A DNA stretch of 17,299 nt from Actinomycetes bacterium (lineage in GTDB: Bacteria; Actinomycetota; Acidimicrobiia; Acidimicrobiales; RAAP-2): contig JAKABC010000016.1 of NCBI GenBank assembly GCA_021802025.1, forward strand, positions 1-17,299. The letters are read 5' to 3'. The position numbers were made by a program, and so were the translations under genes. Shown piece by piece: positions 13,055 to 17,299 of the stretch. The notes beneath the pieces were generated by a model. The model was not told where the DNA came from. It ran no database searches and was given only the letters and a program-made list of their open reading frames with translations. Position 1 is the stretch's first letter, and the number at the start of each line of letters is the position of its first letter.

Positions 13055-13754
13055 CCGGCTCGAAGCGATACCCCACGCCGCGCACCGTGGTGATCCGCTC
13101 GGGGCTCTTGGGGTCGCGCTCGACGAGGGTGCGCAGCCGCTTGATGTGCACGTCGAGGGTCTTGGTGTCGCCGACGTAGTCGCTGCCCCACACCCGGTCG
13201 ATCAGCACCTCACGAGTGAGCACCCGCCCGGGGTTCTCGAGCAGGAGGCGCAAGAGGGCGAACTCCTTCTTGCGCAGCTTCACCTCCTCGCCGCGCACGT
13301 AGAGCCGCCGGGCGTCGACGTCCATGCGCAGGTCGCCGGCGGCGATCTCGGTCGCGGGGGGCGCCGGCTCGTGGGCCCCGCGCCGGCGCAGCACGGCCCG
13401 CACGCGCGCCACGAGCTCGCGCAGGCGGTAGGGCTTGGTGACGTAGTCGTCGGCGCCGATCTCGAGCAGCAGGACCATGTCGACCTCCTCACCCTTGGCG
13501 CTCACGATGATGATGGGCACGTCCGAGTCGGCCCGCATGGCCCGGCACACGTCGAGACCCGACAGCTTGGGCAGCATGAGGTCGAGCAGCACCACGTCGA
13601 CCGGTCGCTCGCGGAAGAGGGTGAGCGCCTCGGGGCCGTCGCGGGCGACCACGACCTCGAAGCCCTCGCGCGACAGGCCCACGGTCAGGGCGTCGACGAA
13701 GGACTCCTCGTCCTCCACCACGAGGACCCGGACGCGCTCGGGCTCGCGGGTCAC
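13035..13754 (-). CDS. OmpR-family response regulator, RegX3-like
   Basis: A 239-residue two-domain regulator. The receiver domain has 'VLVVEDEESFVDAL' (acidic pocket), phospho-acceptor D58 in 'VVLLDLMLPKLSG', S85 and K107 in 'DDYVTKPYRLREL'. The winged-helix DNA-binding domain (about 138-232) has 'KLRKKEFALLRLLLENPGRV', 'VLIDRVWGSDYVGDTKTLDV', 'HIKRLRTLVE' and 'ITTVRGVGYRFE'. The start 'RVRVLVVEDEESFVDAL' closely resembles mycobacterial RegX3, which with SenX3 controls the phosphate-starvation response. The GTG overlaps the kinase stop (GTGA), so both proteins come from one mRNA. No phosphate uptake or PhoU gene is in view, so the phosphate role is inference. Confidence 0.85.
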   Translation of the reverse strand: MTREPERVRVLVVEDEESFVDALTVGLSREGFEVVVARDGPEALTLFRERPVDVVLLDLMLPKLSGLDVCRAMRADSDVPIIIVSAKGEEVDMVLLLEIGADDYVTKPYRLRELVARVRAVLRRRGAHEPAPPATEIAAGDLRMDVDARRLYVRGEEVKLRKKEFALLRLLLENPGRVLTREVLIDRVWGSDYVGDTKTLDVHIKRLRTLVERDPKSPERITTVRGVGYRFEPASPAGR

Positions 13755-15040
13755 GTCGCGTTGAGGGGCAGCTCGAGGGTGAAGGTCGACCCCTCGCCCT
13801 CGCGGGAGTCGACGAGGACGGTGCCCCCGTGGTTCTGGGCGACGTGGCGCACGATCGAGAGCCCCAGCCCCGTGCCGCCGGTCTCGCGCGCTCGACCCGG
13901 GTCGACGCGGTAGAAGCGCTCGAAGATCCGCTCCAGGTCCTTCGCCGGTATCCCGACGCCCCGGTCGGTGATGGCGATGCGCACGGCCGGGCTCGTCGGC
14001 GCGCCCTCGTCGGTCGCGGCCCGCGCGACGGTGAGGGTCACGACCCCACCCTGGGGTGAGTAGACGACGGCGTTCTCCAACAGCGCGTGGACCGCCGAGG
14101 TCAGCTGGCGACGGTCGCCGACGACGACGGCCGGCTCGTCGGGCTCGTGGAAGTCGATACGCACCTGGTGCTGCTCGGCCGCGGTGCGGATGCGCTCGAT
14201 GGCGTCGGCCACGAGCAGCGACACCGAGACCGGCTCGCGCGTCGGCGACCCCTCGCCCTCGATGCGGCTGAGGTCGAGCAGGTCCTCGATGATCCGATTC
14301 ACCCGGAAGGCCTCGGCGTTGATCCGCTCGGCCAGTCGCTGGGCGACCCCGGGGTCGCGCTCGAACTGGAGCGTCTCGGCGAGCAGTCCGAGGGCGCCCA
14401 TGGGTGTCTTCAGCTCGTGGCTGACGTTGGCGATGAAGTCCCGGCGCACCTCCTCGAGTCGCCGGCGCTCCGAGACGTCCTCGATCACGGCGAGCACCCC
14501 GAGGCTGCGCCGGCCGTCGTCGATCACGCTGGCGCGCGCGTTGAGCGTGCGCCGCGGGGGGCCGAAGATGTCGACGGTCCGCTCGGCCGCGCCGCGGGTC
14601 CAGCCCTCGGCCAGGACCTCGGTGACGGCCTGGGCCGCGATCGCCTCGCCGTAGCGGCTGGCCATGAGGCCCTCGGCCACGTGGTTGCGGAAGACCACCG
14701 AGCCGGCCTCGTCGCACAGGACGAGGCCCAGCGGGAGGGTGTCGAGCGAGCGGCGCAGCCGTAGCGTCTCGGCGCTCGACTCGCTCACCGCGTGGTGGGC
14801 CTCGCCGGTCACCTCCTCGAGGAAGGCGAGGGCCGTCTCGACCCGGCCGTCGTCGGGTCGGGCCTCGACCGCCAGACGCGAGGCGAGCGCGTTGAGTCGC
14901 TGGGCGATGGCCCGGTGCCCGCGCAGTCGCCCGACGAGGGCCCCGAGGAAGAGCCCGACGACGAGCACGCCCGCGGCCACGAGGTACAGCTCGACGGTCG
15001 ACCAGCGGTCGACCAGGGTCTTCAGCGAGGCGAGGAGCAC
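13751..15040 (-). CDS. sensor histidine kinase, SenX3-like
   Basis: A 429-residue membrane kinase. One N-terminal helix (about 16-37) with a very short outside segment is followed by a PAS-like region (about 100-190, 'DTLPLGLVLCDEAGSVVFRN'). The HisKA dimerisation helix 'RRDFIANVSHELKTPMGALG' (199-218) holds phospho-accepting H208. The HATPase domain has the N box 'LLENAVVYSPQGG' (N323), G1 'ITDRGVGIP' (357-365), F box 'IFERFYRVD' and G2 'GGTGLGLSIV' (388-397). The lack of an external sensing domain suggests it reads a membrane or internal cue, or a partner protein as SenX3 does. GTG 15040 is chosen because GAGACT lies six bases upstream and the helix follows soon; GTG 15061 would add seven residues. 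Confidence 0.85.
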   Translation of the reverse strand: MLLASLKTLVDRWSTVELYLVAAGVLVVGLFLGALVGRLRGHRAIAQRLNALASRLAVEARPDDGRVETALAFLEEVTGEAHHAVSESSAETLRLRRSLDTLPLGLVLCDEAGSVVFRNHVAEGLMASRYGEAIAAQAVTEVLAEGWTRGAAERTVDIFGPPRRTLNARASVIDDGRRSLGVLAVIEDVSERRRLEEVRRDFIANVSHELKTPMGALGLLAETLQFERDPGVAQRLAERINAEAFRVNRIIEDLLDLSRIEGEGSPTREPVSVSLLVADAIERIRTAAEQHQVRIDFHEPDEPAVVVGDRRQLTSAVHALLENAVVYSPQGGVVTLTVARAATDEGAPTSPAVRIAITDRGVGIPAKDLERIFERFYRVDPGRARETGGTGLGLSIVRHVAQNHGGTVLVDSREGEGSTFTLELPLNAT

Positions 15041-15046
15041 GGGCCC

Positions 15047-15052
15047 AGTCTC
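15047..15052 (-). promoter_or_regulatory. possible weak -10 element of the kinase-regulator operon
   Basis: GAGACT on the minus strand with six bases to the GTG at 15040. It lacks the first T of TAnnnT, but has the spacing seen at other starts in the window. Confidence 0.3.
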
Positions 15053-15089
15053 GCAGACCACGGCGCGGGGTCGGCCGACCGTTGGGGCG

Positions 15090-15115
15090 CCCGAGAAGAA
15101 ACCCCGAGAAGAAAC
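15090..15115. repeat. perfect tandem repeat of 13 bp
   Basis: CCCGAGAAGAAAC occurs twice head to tail (15090-15102 and 15103-15115). It is A-rich for this GC-rich window and lies between the kinase promoter and the ribosome binding site (GAGG, 15116-15119) of the secretion-like operon. It could be a paired regulator site or a slippage duplication. Confidence 0.7.
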
Positions 15116-15123
15116 GAGGTCTC

Positions 15124-15408
15124 GTGCCCATCGCCGACGTCACCCTCTCGCCCTCGACGAGCGCCTTGCCCGGCAGCGCGGCGCTCCAGCAGCTCGCGAA
15201 CGGCCTCGCGTCGTGGGCGCTGATCGCGGCCCTGGTGGCCCTTTTACTGGGGGCGGCCCTGTGGGCCATCGGCAGCCACACCCAGAACATGCACCACTCG
15301 GCCCAGGGGCGGCGCGCGGTGGTCGCCGCGCTGGTGGCGGCCGTGCTCATCGGCGCCGCGCCGGCGCTCGTGAACTTCTTCTTCCACGCCGGCCTGCGGG
15401 TCCACTGA
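15124..15408 (+). CDS. small two-helix membrane protein, VirB2/DUF6112-like
   Basis: A 94-residue protein with a short N-terminus and two helices (about 28-50 'GLASWALIAALVALLLGAAL', and 64-88 'RAVVAALVAAVLIGAAPALV'). Between them is a polar loop, 'SHTQNMHHSAQGRR'. The layout and the 'G ... ALxxxLxALLxGAxxWAxG ... AxxGRRxVxxALxAAxLxGAAxxLVN' pattern fit the DUF6112/VirB2-like proteins that begin actinobacterial conjugation-type (SCO6880) clusters. It may be the pilin-like or channel subunit. GTG at 15124 has GAGG with a four-base spacer. The stop overlaps the next start by one base (TGATG). The family call depends partly on the neighbours. Confidence 0.6.
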   Translation: MPIADVTLSPSTSALPGSAALQQLANGLASWALIAALVALLLGAALWAIGSHTQNMHHSAQGRRAVVAALVAAVLIGAAPALVNFFFHAGLRVH

Positions 15409-16520
15409 TGGGCGCGGCGACCTGCGTCGTGAACCCGGCCGCGTGCGCCGCCGGCGCGCTCAAGGGCGGTGCGTCGTCCCTCTTCACCCTCCTCGTCGCG
15501 TGGGTCGTCGGCGGCGTCGGGTGGATCGTCCACGGCCTGGGCGCCGTGCTGGGCTCGACCGGGAGTCCCGCCCAGGTGCTCGCGGCCTCGCGGGCGGAGT
15601 TCGCGGCGCTGGTGCCCCTCGCGCCCGTGCTGTTGGTCGTCGGCCTCGTGGTGGCGACGCTCCAGGCGCTGCGCCACGGCGACAGCGGCGCGCTGTGGCG
15701 CACCTACCTCGGGGTCGCCCCGGCCTGCGTCGCCGGGGTGGTGCTGGCCCGGCCGGTGGGCGGGCTCGTGCTCACGGCCGTCGACCAGGCGTCGAGCGTC
15801 TCGGCCGCCCACGTGGCGACGCACGTCGCGGCCCTCGCGCGGTTCCTCGCGGTGGTGCCCCTCGGCGTGCCCGGCGCCGCGGTGGGGCTGATCGCGACTC
15901 TTCTCCTCGTCGGCTCGATGCTCGTGTGGTGCGAGCTCGTCGTGCGCACCCTGGCGCTCGCCCTCTTGTTGGCCGTGGTGCCGGTGGTCGTCCCCCTGTG
16001 CGCCCTGCCCTCGTTGCGCCGGCTGGGGTGGCGCCTCGCCGAGACCTTCGCGGTGGTGGCCGCGAGCAAGCTCGTCATCGTCGTGACCCTGGCGCTCGGC
16101 GTCACCGAGCTCACGACGCCGTCCCTCTCCACGGTCGTCGCCGGCGCGGTGACCCTCCTGCTCGCGACGGCCTCGCCGTTCGTCTTGTTGCGCCTGGTGC
16201 CGGTGATGGAGTCGACGGCGCTCGCCGGCCTCGAGGGCCTGCGGGCCCGCGCCGCCCGGGCGGCCGGGGTGGGCGGGCCGGGTCGGCTGCGCGGCCTCGT
16301 CCCCGTCCCCGAGGTCGAGGACCCGGGCCCGCCCACGCGCCCCGCGGACCTCGGGATCCCGATGTGGGAGGGCGTCGGCGAGATCACCCTGCCCGAGTGG
16401 GACCCCGACGCACCCCGTCCGGCGCCGCCCGTGGTGGGCGAGCGCCCGGTGCGCCGGGGCCACGTCGCCATCCTGCGCGATCGGCTCGGTCCGGTCGTCG
16501 GGTGGCACTGGGATGACTGA
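15408..16520 (+). CDS. polytopic membrane protein, VirB6/TrbL-like
   Basis: A 370-residue protein with about seven helices (roughly 24-45, 67-87, 100-122, 155-175, 178-200, 214-232, 242-263). A soluble C-terminal tail of about 100 residues, rich in Pro and Gly, ends 'DRLGPVVGWHWDD'. 'VWCELVVRTLALALLLAVVP' (173-192), 'ASKLVIVVTLALG' (219-231) and 'ASPFVLLRLVPVMEST' (255-270) match TrbL/VirB6-like proteins of actinobacterial type IV secretion systems ('W.EL.lR.a.l.l', 'sK.vi', 'PF.LlrLvP'). It would form the inner-membrane part of the secretion channel. It is tightly coupled to both neighbours: a one-base overlap upstream and an eight-base overlap downstream. Confidence 0.65.
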   Translation: MGAATCVVNPAACAAGALKGGASSLFTLLVAWVVGGVGWIVHGLGAVLGSTGSPAQVLAASRAEFAALVPLAPVLLVVGLVVATLQALRHGDSGALWRTYLGVAPACVAGVVLARPVGGLVLTAVDQASSVSAAHVATHVAALARFLAVVPLGVPGAAVGLIATLLLVGSMLVWCELVVRTLALALLLAVVPVVVPLCALPSLRRLGWRLAETFAVVAASKLVIVVTLALGVTELTTPSLSTVVAGAVTLLLATASPFVLLRLVPVMESTALAGLEGLRARAARAAGVGGPGRLRGLVPVPEVEDPGPPTRPADLGIPMWEGVGEITLPEWDPDAPRPAPPVVGERPVRRGHVAILRDRLGPVVGWHWDD

Positions 16521-17299
16521 GGTCCGCCTGGGCGAGGCCGACGCGCGCTCGCGCCTCGTCGGTCTCGCGCCCCACCAGGTGATCGCGCCCCTGGCGGGGG
16601 TGGCGCTGCTCGCCGCGTCGCTGCTCGACGGGCCCGCGTGGCGCCTCAGCGCGCTCGCCGGCCTCACGCTCGTCCTCGCGGCGATCCCGGTCGCCGGGGG
16701 GCTCAGCGCGGCCGAGGTGGCGGCCGTCGCCTTCAGCTACCTCGGGCGCACCCACGCCCACGTGGTGGGCGGGCTCGCCCTCGAGGGCGAGGACCTCCTC
16801 TGGAGCGACCGCGCGCCGGCGTGGGCGCTCGCCGGCTACGAGCTCGTCCACCGCGGTCGGCTCGATCTCACCGGCGCCGACTTAGAGACGGCCCGGGCGC
16901 TCGCGGGGGCGATCGAGGCCGCGAGCACCGGGGGCGACCGGGTCGTCACGCTGCACGTGACCCCGGCGCCGACGCGACGGACCCTGCTCGCGGCCCCGCC
17001 CGGCGCGGGCGCCCCGGAGGGCTGGGCGAGTGCGCCGGGCGCCCTCGTCGACGCGCTCGACCTCGGCGGGGGCAACGACGCTCTCTACTACGAGCGCCCC
17101 ACCCACCTGCGCGGGGCGAACGGGGTCATCCGGGTCTACCGGGTGCGCGACTTCAGCGCCGTCGCGCCCGGCTCGGCGCTGCTGGAGCGGACCCTGCGCG
17201 CCGACATCCCCCACCAGGTGAGCGTGCGCTACGAGGTGGTCGGCGCGCGCCGCGCGACGCGGCTGGCCTCGCGCGCCGCCCACCGGGTCGACGCCGACG
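16513..17299 (+). CDS. SCO6880/VirB4-like protein, N-terminal part, 3' end cut by the window
   Basis: ATG at 16513 begins MTEVRLGEADARSRLVGLAP and the frame stays open to the window end (262 residues). Two hydrophobic helices (about 22-39 and 43-62) resemble a VirB3-like hairpin. A long soluble region follows, with 'AAVAFSYLGRTHAHVVGG', 'DALDLGGGNDALYYERPTHL' and 'HQVSVRYEVVGARRATRLAS'. A VirB3-like pair fused to the start of a VirB4-like ATPase is the arrangement of SCO6880-family proteins that follow the TrbL-like gene in actinobacterial conjugation clusters. The nucleotide-binding motifs would lie beyond the window, so the ATPase identity is unproven. It overlaps the VirB6-like gene by eight bases. 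Confidence 0.5.
   Translation, partial: MTEVRLGEADARSRLVGLAPHQVIAPLAGVALLAASLLDGPAWRLSALAGLTLVLAAIPVAGGLSAAEVAAVAFSYLGRTHAHVVGGLALEGEDLLWSDRAPAWALAGYELVHRGRLDLTGADLETARALAGAIEAASTGGDRVVTLHVTPAPTRRTLLAAPPGAGAPEGWASAPGALVDALDLGGGNDALYYERPTHLRGANGVIRVYRVRDFSAVAPGSALLERTLRADIPHQVSVRYEVVGARRATRLASRAAHRVDAD

Noticed and set aside
13035..16667. A 1210-codon minus-strand frame covering the two-component genes and the secretion-like region
   Set aside because: Only its last 239 codons (the response regulator) match a real protein; the rest is antisense or out-of-frame to other genes and shows no domain.

Overview
The window is very GC-rich and almost entirely coding, and 14 of the 20 intact or partial protein genes are read here as starting with GTG. 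This, together with a SenX3/RegX3-like two-component pair, an actinobacterial-type heme A synthase ('IEYSNR' instead of 'HR') and many apparently leaderless genes, points to an actinobacterium. Acidimicrobiia or a relative is my guess, but nothing here proves the class. No rRNA, CRISPR array, insertion sequence or phage module is visible.

Layout. 1-2132: a partial acyl-CoA thioesterase-like gene (-), divergent from a seven-helix membrane protein and a CtaG-like cytochrome oxidase assembly factor (+). The stop codon of the latter lies inside a tRNA-Ala(UGC) gene. 2178-2768: a terminator and a broken DUF664/DinB-like gene. 2796-5281 (-): signal peptidase I, and a tightly coupled three-gene operon encoding a small one-helix protein, a cytochrome b6-like protein with four heme-ligand histidines, and a cysteine-free membrane partner with a large central region. 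5333-7574 (-): a CPA2-type antiporter and heme A synthase CtaA. 7617-10069 (+): heme O synthase CtaB, a TlpA/ResA-like thioredoxin and a secreted GH18-like glycosidase. 10056-11692 (-): an ABC-2 exporter pair. 11750-13054 (+): seryl-tRNA synthetase. 13035-15040 (-): histidine kinase and response regulator. 15124-17299 (+): the start of a type IV secretion/conjugation-like operon (VirB2/DUF6112-like, VirB6/TrbL-like, SCO6880/VirB4-like), cut by the window end.

How it fits together. CtaG-like protein, CtaA, CtaB, the TlpA-like protein and the cytochrome b operon all concern building an aerobic respiratory chain with an aa3/caa3-type oxidase. CtaB makes heme O, which CtaA converts to heme A; their genes share a 42-bp divergent promoter region. 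The other genes are housekeeping, export and signalling functions, plus the secretion-like module at the right edge.

The most distinctive features are: a recurring TAnnnT-N6-start arrangement that implies leaderless transcripts for many genes; the unusual cytochrome b operon, which by contrast has a structured 5' leader and an inverted repeat at its promoter; a pseudogene whose stop is explained exactly by a 3-bp insertion into a TGG codon; a protein gene that ends inside a tRNA; and a perfect 13-bp tandem repeat upstream of the secretion-like operon. No gene-free stretch reaches 300 bases; the longest gaps are about 105 bases.
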